Shown here in pieces: positions 18,350 to 25,594 of a DNA stretch of 41,689 bases (position 1 is its first letter; every line of letters begins with the position of its first letter). The DNA is from Rhodospirillales bacterium (GTDB taxonomy: Bacteria > Pseudomonadota > Alphaproteobacteria > Bin95). Both the position numbers and the translations under genes were made by a program. The stretch spans positions 1 to 41,689 of the forward strand of contig VMCJ01000020.1 in NCBI GenBank assembly GCA_008081395.1, in the 5' to 3' direction. The notes below the pieces were generated by a model. The model searched no databases. It had not been told where the DNA came from and saw only the letters and a program-made list of their open reading frames with translations.

Positions 18350-19060
18350 ATGAATCAAAGACGGCCGCGTGGTCGAAATAACAATAATAATCGTGGTAGG
18401 CACCAGAATCCACGGAACCAGACCTTTGACAGCAATGGTCCGGGAGGCCGGGTGCGTGGGTCTGCTTCGCAAGTGTTGGACCGTTATCTGGCGCAAGCTC
18501 GTGATGCTCAGGCAGCTGGAGACTCTATCCTTGCAGAAAACCTGTTCCAGCACGCAGAGCACTATTATAGAGTGCTAAGTGCAGCAAATGCTGCCATGGA
18601 ACAGCAGCAACGAGAACGTCACGGCTCTTACGAAGACCGACGCTCCTATCGCCCTGAAAACACAGATGCAGAGCATGATGCCCGATCCGAAGATCAGAGT
18701 GATCGCGATGACCGGCAGGACCGTTCTGAACGCTCTGATCTGCGTGAGGATCGCGACCCTGATAATTATGTTGCTACGGAGGATGCAGAGCCGCGCAATC
18801 CTCGTAGAGTATCAGGTCGCGTAAGGTCTGCAGAAGCAGAAATGGGTGAAAGTGATAGCGATCAGGCCGTTGTAGAAAATTACACCCCTCAGCCACGCCG
18901 CCGAACTGCTCGTACTCCGAAGCCTGTAGAGGAACCCAGGCTTGAATTAGAAGATGAAAATACAGAGGAGCTCGACGTTGCATTCTTAAAGGCGGAGCCT
19001 AAGCCTCGGCGCCGGCGTCGTACTTCATCAGAGATAGAAACAGCTGAAGCATCAGATTGA
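18350..19060 (+). CDS. DUF4167 domain protein
   Basis: The 236-residue protein begins with a basic, asparagine/arginine-rich patch (NQRRPRGRNNNNNRGRHQ, 2-19). The DUF4167 core follows at about 38-80, with SASQVLDRYLAQARDAQAAG and AENLFQHAEHYYRVL. The remaining two thirds is highly charged, low-complexity and probably disordered, alternating acidic and arginine-rich stretches. The basic tail suggests nucleic-acid binding, but that is inference; the family has no established function that I know of. Position after prfA-prmC is conserved in alphaproteobacteria. It is preceded by a 203-base gap with no clear promoter and overlaps the next gene's possible TTG start. Confidence 0.85.
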   Translation: MNQRRPRGRNNNNNRGRHQNPRNQTFDSNGPGGRVRGSASQVLDRYLAQARDAQAAGDSILAENLFQHAEHYYRVLSAANAAMEQQQRERHGSYEDRRSYRPENTDAEHDARSEDQSDRDDRQDRSERSDLREDRDPDNYVATEDAEPRNPRRVSGRVRSAEAEMGESDSDQAVVENYTPQPRRRTARTPKPVEEPRLELEDENTEELDVAFLKAEPKPRRRRRTSSEIETAEASD

Positions 19061-19911
19061 TTGCAGTGTCGACTAAAATACTAACTTCCCAGCAATCGCA
19101 GAGTTATAAAAACGACGGTTTTGTATCACCAATACAGGTGCTTTCAGCGGAGGAATCGCTTAGGTATCGTAAGCGGTTTGAGAATTATGAGCATCAGCAT
19201 GGTGGGTGGTATGAGCTCTCAAAAGGTCAGAAATTATATTTGATACAAACATGGGCGGCCGAACTCGCTTCTCATCCTAAAGTCCTCGATGGTGTCGAAG
19301 ACGTATTGGGTTCCGATTTGTTGGTTTGGGGATTGAGTCTCTTTGTTAAAGAAGCCAAGGCGCCAGGCTTTGTCTCTTGGCATCAAGATTCCACCTATTG
19401 GGGTCTATCTAAACCCAAGGTAGTCACGGCATGGATAGCGCTTTCACCAGCAACTATTGACTCGGGATGTATGAAAATGCTTCCCGGCTCTCACTCGATG
19501 GACCAAAGACCTCACAAAGATACGTTGGCTTCTGATAACCTTCTTACGCGAGGCCAAGAAATCCAGATGAACATCGATGATTCAGATGGCGTGTTCTGTC
19601 CTCTTGAACCTGGCGAAATGTCACTTCATCACGTTCGTACGGTTCATGCGTCTGAACCTAATAATGGTTCAGATCGACGTATTGGTGTTGCTATCCGATA
19701 TATTACTCCCGACGTCGAACAAGTTAATGGTGCAAAAGATAGTGCATGGCTTGTCCGGGGAGAGGACCGATTTAACAATTTTATTCTCGAGAGTCCGCCC
19801 AAATCAGACATGGACGAAGCGGCTCTAGCCGAGCGGGAGCGGATTATGAGCCTTCGGCAAGGTGTCCTCTATAAAGGCGTTAAGGGGACCCCTGCAAAAC
19901 TCAAAAGGTAA
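19057..19911 (+). CDS. Phytanoyl-CoA dioxygenase (PhyH) family protein
   Basis: The 284-residue product shows the Fe(II)/2-oxoglutarate facial triad of the PhyH family: HQD at 109-111 (His109, Asp111) in VSWHQDSTYWGL, and the distal histidine, probably His197, in HHVRTVHASEPNN. An arginine about eleven residues later (DRRIGVAIRY) should bind 2-oxoglutarate. MLPGSH (141-146) is another family hallmark. The start is unclear: TTG at 19057 overlaps the DUF4167 stop, and a GTG follows at 19066. PhyH proteins hydroxylate very varied substrates (fatty acyl-CoA, ectoine, halogenated carriers), so function is open. No pathway genes flank it. Confidence 0.88.
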   Translation: MIAVSTKILTSQQSQSYKNDGFVSPIQVLSAEESLRYRKRFENYEHQHGGWYELSKGQKLYLIQTWAAELASHPKVLDGVEDVLGSDLLVWGLSLFVKEAKAPGFVSWHQDSTYWGLSKPKVVTAWIALSPATIDSGCMKMLPGSHSMDQRPHKDTLASDNLLTRGQEIQMNIDDSDGVFCPLEPGEMSLHHVRTVHASEPNNGSDRRIGVAIRYITPDVEQVNGAKDSAWLVRGEDRFNNFILESPPKSDMDEAALAERERIMSLRQGVLYKGVKGTPAKLKR

Positions 19912-19998
19912 ATTCTGGTGGATGGGATTTAGCCGTAGCAGTACTTCAAAAATATTTTAATGTTTAATTCCTATAATTTCTAATAATTATCCAACACG

Positions 19999-20027
19999 AA
20001 AAGCCCGCACCCTATGGGCGCAGGCTT
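19999..20027 (-). terminator. rpsU intrinsic terminator
   Basis: Read on the minus strand, a GC-rich hairpin (AAGCC...GGCTT outer stem with GC and CCC/GGG inner pairs, 20001-20027) is followed by TTTT. It lies 32 bases after the rpsU stop codon. Confidence 0.75.
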
Positions 20028-20058
20028 AGTATTCACGAAATACAATCAATTCTGTGGC

Positions 20059-20262
20059 TTAGTAGCCTTCGCGCTCAAGGCGCTTGCGAAGCATCTTTCT
20101 ATGTCGACGCACGGCCTCGGCCCGCTCACGGGCGCGCTTTTCCGATGGCTTCTCGAATGAGCGGCGAAGCTTCATTTCGCGGAAGATACCCTCGCGTTGC
20201 ATCTTCTTTTTAAGGGCACGAAGAGCCTGATCTACATTATTATCACGAACACTTACTAGCAA
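20059..20262 (-). CDS. rpsU: 30S ribosomal protein S21
   Basis: The 67-residue product, [20 protein letters not shown] followed by an arginine-rich C-terminal helix ending LEREGY, matches bacterial S21, a small-subunit protein near the anti-Shine-Dalgarno region of 16S rRNA. The start is a TTG at 20262-20260, not the in-frame ATG 10 codons upstream. AAAGGA at 20274-20269 sits six bases before it, and the N-terminus then equals the conserved family start exactly. Transcription is monocistronic with a hairpin terminator downstream. Confidence 0.95.
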   Translation of the reverse strand: MLVSVRDNNVDQALRALKKKMQREGIFREMKLRRSFEKPSEKRARERAEAVRRHRKMLRKRLEREGY

Positions 20263-20268
20263 AATTTT

Positions 20269-20274
20269 TCCTTT
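20269..20274 (-). promoter_or_regulatory. Ribosome-binding site deciding the rpsU TTG start
   Basis: AAAGGA on the minus strand lies six bases before the TTG at 20262. The upstream in-frame ATG has no comparable site, so this fixes the S21 start. Confidence 0.75.
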
Positions 20275-20414
20275 AGTCGAGCATATGCGCATTCGCGGCT
20301 ATACCCACGAAAGCTTTTCATTTCTTTAAACCAAGTACATATAACATTTCAAGCTCTTCTTGCACTTAGTTGTTGGGTGGCGCGTCATCAAAATTGTTAT
20401 TGTGAGTTCGGTAT

Positions 20415-20975
20415 ATGTCTATTCTGAAAATTGCTCGTATGGGTCATCCAATTTTATTGGAAAGGTCAAAGACCCTAAATTCAAGTGAAATTGCCAGCAA
20501 TCTAGAGCTTCAAAAGCTTATTGATGACATGGTTGAAACGCTCAAAGACTCTGGTGGCGTTGGTTTGGCTGGTCCGCAGGTATATGCAGATAAAAGAGTA
20601 ATATTGGCTATGGCACCGCAATCAGATGATACGAGCCATGGAAATACTGAATTTACCGTCCTCATAAATCCAGAGTTGGAATTTAGGGACAAAGAGCAGG
20701 AGCTTGGATGGGAAGGGTGTTTATCGATTCCTGGCCTGCGAGGAGCAGTGCCCCGGGCTCGTAAATTAATTTATCGAGGGTTTGATCGAACTGGGCGAAG
20801 TGTAGAGGCTGAAGCTGAGGGTTTTTTTGCTCGTATTTTGCAGCATGAGGTCGATCACTTGGATGGTATTCTTTATCCTATGAGGATGACAGATTTTCGT
20901 CATTTTGGTTTCGATGAAGAGTTGGCCCGAATTGAGCGAGAAGCCGCTTATGAAACAGAGGAAAGCATTGAATGA
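20415..20975 (+). CDS. def: Peptide deformylase
   Basis: The enzyme removes the formyl group from nascent N-terminal methionine. The 186-residue product has all three PDF motifs: motif I as GVGLAGPQ (48-55; the second Ala of the usual GxGxAAxQ is Gly), motif II EGCLSIP (100-106, metal ligand Cys102) and motif III HEVDH (144-148, His144, Glu145, His148). It is therefore expected to be active. The stop overlaps the COQ9 gene start in ATGA. It has no fmt gene beside it, unlike many genomes. Confidence 0.95.
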   Translation: MSILKIARMGHPILLERSKTLNSSEIASNLELQKLIDDMVETLKDSGGVGLAGPQVYADKRVILAMAPQSDDTSHGNTEFTVLINPELEFRDKEQELGWEGCLSIPGLRGAVPRARKLIYRGFDRTGRSVEAEAEGFFARILQHEVDHLDGILYPMRMTDFRHFGFDEELARIEREAAYETEESIE

Positions 20976-21634
20976 ACAAAGCTAATGAAAAACTTAGGCT
21001 GGAAATTTTAAATGCGGCTCTCGAACATATCCCATTTGATGGCTGGACCTGCCATGCCTTAAAGGCGGGTGCAATCGACGCTGGGTATCCAGAAATAGAC
21101 GCAGAGCGAGCGTTCCCGGGAGGGCCCGCAGAAGCGGCGGAGTTTCACTCGTTTCTGTCTGATAGGGCTATGGTGTCGTCGTTTTTTGAATGCGAACCAA
21201 TGCCATCACGTACCAAAGAAAAGGTGGCAGCACTGATCCGCATACGTCTTGAAGGGGTTGCGGGCCAAAAGGAAGTGGTCCGTTTAGGATTGGGTTTACT
21301 TGCGAGACCTCAACATTGGACCAAGGGCGCACGAGCGCTTGCAAAAACAGCAGATGAAATTTGGAAAGCAGCGGGGGATCGCTCGTCGGACTTTAATTGG
21401 TATACAAAGCGCGGCTTAGTTGCAGCTGTGTATTTCTCTACGGTTACTTATTGGCTGAACGATATGTCAGAGGATTATCAGGAAACGTGGGCATTTCTTG
21501 ATCGTCGGTTGGATGATGCCATGCGTATCCCAAGGAAAGCCATGGGTGTTCTGGATAAACTTCGCACAAACCTTCCTCGGTCCGAAGGACTTTTCGCGGC
21601 TTTAAAACAGCGCCATATGGCAAGGCGATGGTGA
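20972..21634 (+). CDS. COQ9-family ubiquinone biosynthesis protein
   Basis: The 220-residue protein matches the alphaproteobacterial COQ9 family. Its N-terminus has LNAALEHIPFDGWTCHAL (13-30), the family's LpxVpfdGWT-like signature, and its C-terminal half is helical with ALAKTADEIWKAAGDRSSDFN and WYTKRGLVAAVYFSTV. COQ9 is a lipid-binding TetR-fold protein that presents quinone intermediates to COQ7 in mitochondria. The bacterial role is inferred from homology. It is translationally coupled to def by a four-base overlap. Confidence 0.88.
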   Translation: MNKANEKLRLEILNAALEHIPFDGWTCHALKAGAIDAGYPEIDAERAFPGGPAEAAEFHSFLSDRAMVSSFFECEPMPSRTKEKVAALIRIRLEGVAGQKEVVRLGLGLLARPQHWTKGARALAKTADEIWKAAGDRSSDFNWYTKRGLVAAVYFSTVTYWLNDMSEDYQETWAFLDRRLDDAMRIPRKAMGVLDKLRTNLPRSEGLFAALKQRHMARRW

Positions 21635-21764
21635 TTAATCAGCCTACATACTTTTAGTTAAGTGGTAGGCTTTGCTGATACCTTTTTGCCCGTACATGCG
21701 AACGACCAATTTATTTTTTCCAGAATTTCTTTCATAGCCCCCTTTTCGGAGTTATCATTTTGAA

Positions 21765-22400
21765 ATGAGAAGGCTGTCATCTGCGTTAAGGAAAGGGATT
21801 GCTCATAAAGCATCTGTTGCCCTGCTTTTTTTTCTAGCTTCATGTGCGCCAGGGATCCCGGACAATCCTGATAATGCTTGTGATATATTTAAGGAAAAAA
21901 GAAGTTGGTATCTTTCATCATTTGACATTGAGAAAAAGTACGGGCTTCCAATGCAAGTTCAGCTGGCCATTATTCGCCAGGAGTCTAGTTACGTTCATGA
22001 TGCAAAGACCCCAAGAAAAACCTTTTTGGGAATACCCCTGTGGTGGCGTCAGTCAACAGCATATGGATATGTTCAGGCTCTAGACGGCACTTGGCGTGAT
22101 TTTCAAAAAGCTACGGGTGATAGTTCTGCTCGAAGGGACAATTATGACGACTCAGTAAAGTTTCTAGGTTGGTATAACGATATATCGTTTAACAGATTAA
22201 AAATTCGTAAAAATGATGCGTATAATCTGTACCTTGCGTATCACGAGGGCCACGGTGGTTGGAAGAGAAAAACATATCTTAAAAAGAAATGGCTAATGAA
22301 AGTGGCTAAGAAGGTTCAGAGAAACTCGTTGATATATGGAAAACAACTAAGTCGTTGCAGAAAATCCTTGAAATCTTCTTGGTGGGCTTTCTGGGAGTAG
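21765..22400 (+). CDS. Lytic transglycosylase-type lipoprotein
   Basis: The 211-residue product has a lipoprotein signal: basic start, hydrophobic core and lipobox LASC with Cys27. Ala at +2 predicts outer-membrane sorting. The mature part has an SLT-like fold start, MQVQLAIIRQESSYVHDA (63-80), where Glu73 is the expected catalytic acid, then YGYVQALDGTW and, late, LAYHEGHGGW. These fit transglycosylases that cleave peptidoglycan glycan strands. The C-terminus is very basic, ending RCRKSLKSSWWAFWE. It stands alone with no clear operon partner. Confidence in the fold is good; exact activity is unproven. Confidence 0.82.
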   Translation: MRRLSSALRKGIAHKASVALLFFLASCAPGIPDNPDNACDIFKEKRSWYLSSFDIEKKYGLPMQVQLAIIRQESSYVHDAKTPRKTFLGIPLWWRQSTAYGYVQALDGTWRDFQKATGDSSARRDNYDDSVKFLGWYNDISFNRLKIRKNDAYNLYLAYHEGHGGWKRKTYLKKKWLMKVAKKVQRNSLIYGKQLSRCRKSLKSSWWAFWE

Positions 22401-22425
22401 TGGTGAACGTCGCCGTGTAAAACGG

Positions 22426-22644
22426 TTAGTCTATATCCCCTTCTCTTATTAGAGTGATTTCAATCTCTCCATTGCTTTCTAACCTGACTAGTTTCCAGCT
22501 TTCTACCTCTAATCCAAGTATTTCCTGCGCTTCAAATAGCATCCCAACAATTAAGTCGTCCTTTAAATTTTCGTCGTTACTCTGTGTTGTGATATCGACC
22601 AGGTCTCTGCCATTTCGCGCGGTTAAAACAAATTCATAAGTCAT
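22426..22644 (-). CDS. Small acidic hypothetical protein
   Basis: A 72-residue acidic frame starts MTYEFVLTARNGRDLVDITT and ends IREGDID. It has no membrane helix or cysteine and could form a small alpha/beta domain. The ATG at 22644 has only a weak GGAA upstream. A 61-residue plus-strand frame overlaps it almost fully, but its serine-rich translation looks like a shadow. I do not recognise the family. It may be transcribed with the membrane-protein gene upstream (23035-22742). Confidence 0.5.
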   Translation of the reverse strand: MTYEFVLTARNGRDLVDITTQSNDENLKDDLIVGMLFEAQEILGLEVESWKLVRLESNGEIEITLIREGDID

Positions 22645-22741
22645 GTTAGCATTCCAACAGTTGGTACTCTGTTAACTGGATGCCATTTTATTTTTTTCAA
22701 TGGGCAGACGTTGTTACTCAGGTTTAGCAAATTTTTCTATG

Positions 22742-23035
22742 TCAATTGATAATTCCGAATTCTATAAGAATCGTTAAGCCACCAATCCATACACCAAAGA
22801 ATGCTGCACAGAACCCAATCACCTTAAAAGCTTTTGCCCAAGTCGATTTTTGCAGCATTATTCTACTTCGAGTTTTTAGTCCTTTAAGTGTTTCAATTGC
22901 TTTTAGGCTAAATGATAATAACACGATGTAGAGAAATATAGCGGCAAAGATATGCTGAAAATCAGCATCACCCCAACCCACCTGCCAAGTTGCTGTCTTA
23001 ACCGTAGCGTCTGCCCATCTGTCAAAACCATTCAT
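22742..23035 (-). CDS. Small two-helix membrane protein
   Basis: This 97-residue protein has two predicted membrane helices, FAAIFLYIVLLSFSL (about 30-45) and VIGFCAAFFGVWIGGLTILI (about 71-91), joined by a basic cytoplasmic loop (KGLKTRSRIMLQKSTW). The helices point to an inner-membrane location. No family was recognised. The ATG follows GAGGACG and GAGAGACA. It lies 52 bases past the rpsI terminator on the same strand, so it probably has its own promoter or depends on read-through. Confidence 0.6.
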   Translation of the reverse strand: MNGFDRWADATVKTATWQVGWGDADFQHIFAAIFLYIVLLSFSLKAIETLKGLKTRSRIMLQKSTWAKAFKVIGFCAAFFGVWIGGLTILIEFGIIN

Positions 23036-23081
23036 TGTCTCTCGTTTCGTCCTCCATCTTGATGCTCTACGTACCTCAATG

Positions 23082-23109
23082 AAAAAAGGGCTTCACCGAA
23101 GTGAAGCCC
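23082..23109 (-). terminator. rplM-rpsI operon terminator
   Basis: A perfect nine-base stem GGGCTTCAC/GTGAAGCCC with a CGAA loop on the plus strand (23088-23109) is followed, in minus-strand reading, by a run of six T (23087-23082). It lies 31 bases after the rpsI stop. Confidence 0.9.
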
Positions 23110-23140
23110 CAAAAAATATATAATATTTTTTGTGTAACGA

Positions 23141-23653
23141 TTAACGCTTAGAGAACTGGAAGCTCCGTCGGGCCTTGGCTCGGCCGTACTTCTTACGTTC
23201 GACAACGCGACTATCTCGTGTCACAAATCCTGCTTGCTTCAAAGCAGGGCGAAGGCTTGGTTCAAACGCGATAAGAGCGCGAGTAAGGCCATGGCGGACA
23301 GCGCCTGCCTGACCTGATAACCCGCCGCCTTTAACCGTGCACATTAAGTCGTATTGGTTAAGGCGATCCGCAATTGCAAAAGGAGCTAACGCGTGCATCT
23401 GTAAGGTGGGCCGGGCAAAGTAGTCGGTAATTTGCTTGCCATTCACCGACATCTGTCCTTTTCCAGGCTTTATCCAAACCCGGGCTACGGACGACTTTCT
23501 GCGACCTGTTCCATAACTGCGTCCAAACTGGTCGATTTTTGGCTCAGGAAGTGCAGCGGTAGTTTCAGCTGAGGCGTTAACAACCTCTGTTGAAGCTTCC
23601 CCATCAAGCGCGTCTTTTAAGTCTGCAAGAGTGCGCGTTTCTTCGGTCATCAA
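23141..23653 (-). CDS. rpsI: 30S ribosomal protein S9
   Basis: The 170-residue product has the S9 core: [20 protein letters not shown] (about 47-66), [19 protein letters not shown], and the basic C-terminal tail [17 protein letters not shown] that reaches the ribosomal P site. The N-terminal extension of about 40 residues (alanine- and acid-rich) is common in alphaproteobacterial S9. The start overlaps the rplM stop by four bases. Second gene of the rplM-rpsI operon, closed by a strong terminator. Confidence 0.98.
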   Translation of the reverse strand: MMTEETRTLADLKDALDGEASTEVVNASAETTAALPEPKIDQFGRSYGTGRRKSSVARVWIKPGKGQMSVNGKQITDYFARPTLQMHALAPFAIADRLNQYDLMCTVKGGGLSGQAGAVRHGLTRALIAFEPSLRPALKQAGFVTRDSRVVERKKYGRAKARRSFQFSKR

Positions 23654-24129
23654 CGGGTCCTCCGCGGGCGCTGGGCATTTTTAACGTTCATGCTCGACAC
23701 ATCGAGCGGCTTTGGCTGTTGTGCATCGTGAGAATGCTCTGCTCCGCCATACACATGCAGCTTTTTCATTGCAGCACGGGCGAGTTTTGTCTTTGGCATC
23801 ATGCGCTCAACTGCTTTTTCGATGACGCGCTCAGGAAACTCGCCTTCTAAAATTTGGCGAGCAGTTCTGCCTTTGATGCCCCCAGGATATCCTGTGTGCC
23901 AATAATAAGTCTTAGTATCGCGCTTATTATTACCGTTCATCGCCACCTTTTCAGCATTTATGACGACGATATGGTCGCCACAGTCAACGTGCGGGGTGTA
24001 AGATGGTTTATGTTTGCCTCGGAGACGCATGGCAATCAACGCAGCCAACCGGCCGAGAACTAACCCGTCCGCATCGATTACGTACCAATCGCGTGCAACT
24101 TCCCCTGGCTTGGCGGAGACCGTAGTCAT
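23650..24129 (-). CDS. rplM: 50S ribosomal protein L13
   Basis: The 159-residue protein contains the L13 landmarks [17 protein letters not shown] (13-29), [23 protein letters not shown] and the [20 protein letters not shown] segment near residues 110-129, all diagnostic of this early-assembly large-subunit protein. It leads the rplM-rpsI operon. A sigma70-type promoter is visible 62 bases upstream of the start, at 24192-24220. Confidence 0.98.
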   Translation of the reverse strand: MTTVSAKPGEVARDWYVIDADGLVLGRLAALIAMRLRGKHKPSYTPHVDCGDHIVVINAEKVAMNGNNKRDTKTYYWHTGYPGGIKGRTARQILEGEFPERVIEKAVERMMPKTKLARAAMKKLHVYGGAEHSHDAQQPKPLDVSSMNVKNAQRPRRTR

Positions 24130-24191
24130 CGCTTGCCTACTCCAGTAAAATAAAAATCAACAACGCCGAAGCGCTGCTCAAAGGAACGCGT

Positions 24192-24220
24192 GTTCTAAAG
24201 TCGCAAATACCATTCGTCAA
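24192..24220 (-). promoter_or_regulatory. Probable sigma70 promoter of rplM-rpsI
   Basis: On the minus strand TTGACG (24220-24215) is separated by 17 bases from TAGAAC (24197-24192). The -35 matches consensus at five of six positions and the -10 at four. Transcription would begin about 55 bases before the L13 start codon. Confidence 0.6.
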
Positions 24221-24272
24221 TGAAAAAATGCTGGAAATTCCGATATTTGCAAATGGGGTACTATAGTAGCGC

Positions 24273-24737
24273 TTATGATGGCAGAGCGTATGAACCTGTA
24301 CCATGAGCAACTATCGAGGCTTGGTTTGAGGATGAATGGACGTGCACTTCAAAGAATGCCATCCGGCGGCCTATTCGGAGGGGATTAGCCTTAGCAATCA
24401 GTTCTTCAAGGTCTGGTGGTTGTAAAAAGGTTGTATTGATGTTTGCTGTTAGCGCCATGGGGGTCCAACCAAAATAAGCGTTGACCCCAGCAAACATAGC
24501 GACGTCTACTAAAGCCATTACTGCAGGCCCTGAAATTGATCCACCCGGTCTAACAAGATCAGGGGCATACGGAAGCCGACTTTCCGCTTCTCCATTATTT
24601 CTAAGTGCTGTAGCCATTATCCCAAGCTGTTTAGAGAGGGGGACGAGCTGATGCAGTCTTTTAGTAAACTCAAAAGCATTAAGTGGCTTTCCTATCTCAT
24701 ACTCTTCCATGCCGTTCCCCATTGGCCTTTGGGCCAT
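24273..24737 (-). CDS. PaaI-type hotdog thioesterase
   Basis: The 154-residue product has the hotdog-fold helix and surrounding strand GGSISGPAVMALVDVAM, followed by ALTANINTTFLQPP, and ends with ASIVAHGTGSYALP, the pattern of the PaaI/4HBT thioesterase group that hydrolyses acyl-CoA esters. The aspartate in ALVD is the likely catalytic carboxylate. Upstream of rplM, a thioesterase of this type is often found next to rplM-rpsI in alphaproteobacteria. It is divergent from the crotonase-fold gene at 24782 across only 44 bases, so their promoters overlap. The substrate is unknown. Confidence 0.85.
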   Translation of the reverse strand: MAQRPMGNGMEEYEIGKPLNAFEFTKRLHQLVPLSKQLGIMATALRNNGEAESRLPYAPDLVRPGGSISGPAVMALVDVAMFAGVNAYFGWTPMALTANINTTFLQPPDLEELIAKANPLRIGRRMAFFEVHVHSSSNQASIVAHGTGSYALPS

Positions 24738-24781
24738 GCAGCGTTAATCTTTACTAATGAACCTCGAAGGTTAAGTGCACT

Positions 24782-25582
24782 ATGCCCGAAACTTTGACAT
24801 CAACCGATAGCTCCTTCGTTCTTCGCGAAGATCAGTCCGGTATAGCGATTTTAACCCTGAATAGGCCAGAGAAGCGAAATCCCCTTTCCGAAGGTATGCT
24901 TAAGCAGCTCACAGAGATTTTAAACGATATCAATGACGAACCTGCGGTACGGGTAGTTATTCTTTCTCATACAGGTCCGTCATTCTCCGCTGGGCACGAC
25001 CTAAAAGAGGTGCGGGCCAACCAATCCGTTCAATACTATAACTGGTTGATGAATTTGTGTTCCAATTTAATGCTGAGTATCGTCCGCCTTCAAAAACCTG
25101 TGATAGCGGCAGTTGAAGGTGTCGCTACCGCTGCGGGTTGCCAGCTCGTAGCATCCTGTGATCTCGCAATAGCGGGTGAAAATGCAAGTTTTTCGACTCC
25201 GGGTGTAAATATTGGTCTTTTCTGCTCTACCCCGATGGTGGCGCTTTCACGGAATGTTGCTTCCAAGCATGCTATGGAAATGCTGCTCACAGGCGATCCA
25301 ATAGATGCAAAAGAAGCGGCTCGTATTGGTCTGATAAATCGCGCAGTTACCGCTGGTACTGCTTCCGCTGAAGCATATCAATTGGCTTTAAAGATCGCAT
25401 CTAAGTCAGCAATGACACTCCGTATTGGTAAGGAAGCGTTTTATCGACAGCAGGAAATGCAGCTTGATGTTGCTTATTCTTTTACTTCGGAAGTCATGAC
25501 AACAAATTTAATGGCGGAAGACGCAGGTGAAGGCATAGATGCTTTTATCGAAAAACGTTCGCCGCAATGGAAAGATCGATAG
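24782..25582 (+). CDS. Crotonase-fold protein, ECHDC3-like, altered active site
   Basis: The 266-residue protein has the enoyl-CoA hydratase fold: SAGHDLKEV (69-77) supplies the first oxyanion-hole segment, and VATAAGCQLVASCDLAIA (114-131) the second. However, the two glutamates used by crotonase (Glu144 and Glu164 in the rat enzyme) correspond to Gln121 and Gly141 here, within GCQL and STPGVNIGL. The wording TAAGCQLVASCD and GVNIGLFCSTP strongly recalls vertebrate ECHDC3. It may bind an acyl-CoA or perform a non-hydratase reaction. Divergent from a thioesterase and 12 bases ahead of an LLM oxidoreductase, with which it is probably co-transcribed. Confidence 0.88.
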   Translation: MPETLTSTDSSFVLREDQSGIAILTLNRPEKRNPLSEGMLKQLTEILNDINDEPAVRVVILSHTGPSFSAGHDLKEVRANQSVQYYNWLMNLCSNLMLSIVRLQKPVIAAVEGVATAAGCQLVASCDLAIAGENASFSTPGVNIGLFCSTPMVALSRNVASKHAMEMLLTGDPIDAKEAARIGLINRAVTAGTASAEAYQLALKIASKSAMTLRIGKEAFYRQQEMQLDVAYSFTSEVMTTNLMAEDAGEGIDAFIEKRSPQWKDR

Positions 25583-25594
25583 AAAGGTTTTCGT

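Noticed and set aside
21658-21843. 61-residue minus-strand frame before the lytic transglycosylase gene
   Set aside because: It overlaps the lipoprotein signal region antisense, has no family features and only occupies the convergent gap by chance.
22454-22639. Plus-strand frame opposite the small acidic protein
   Set aside because: Its serine-rich translation looks like a reverse-complement shadow, and the minus-strand frame is longer and more protein-like.
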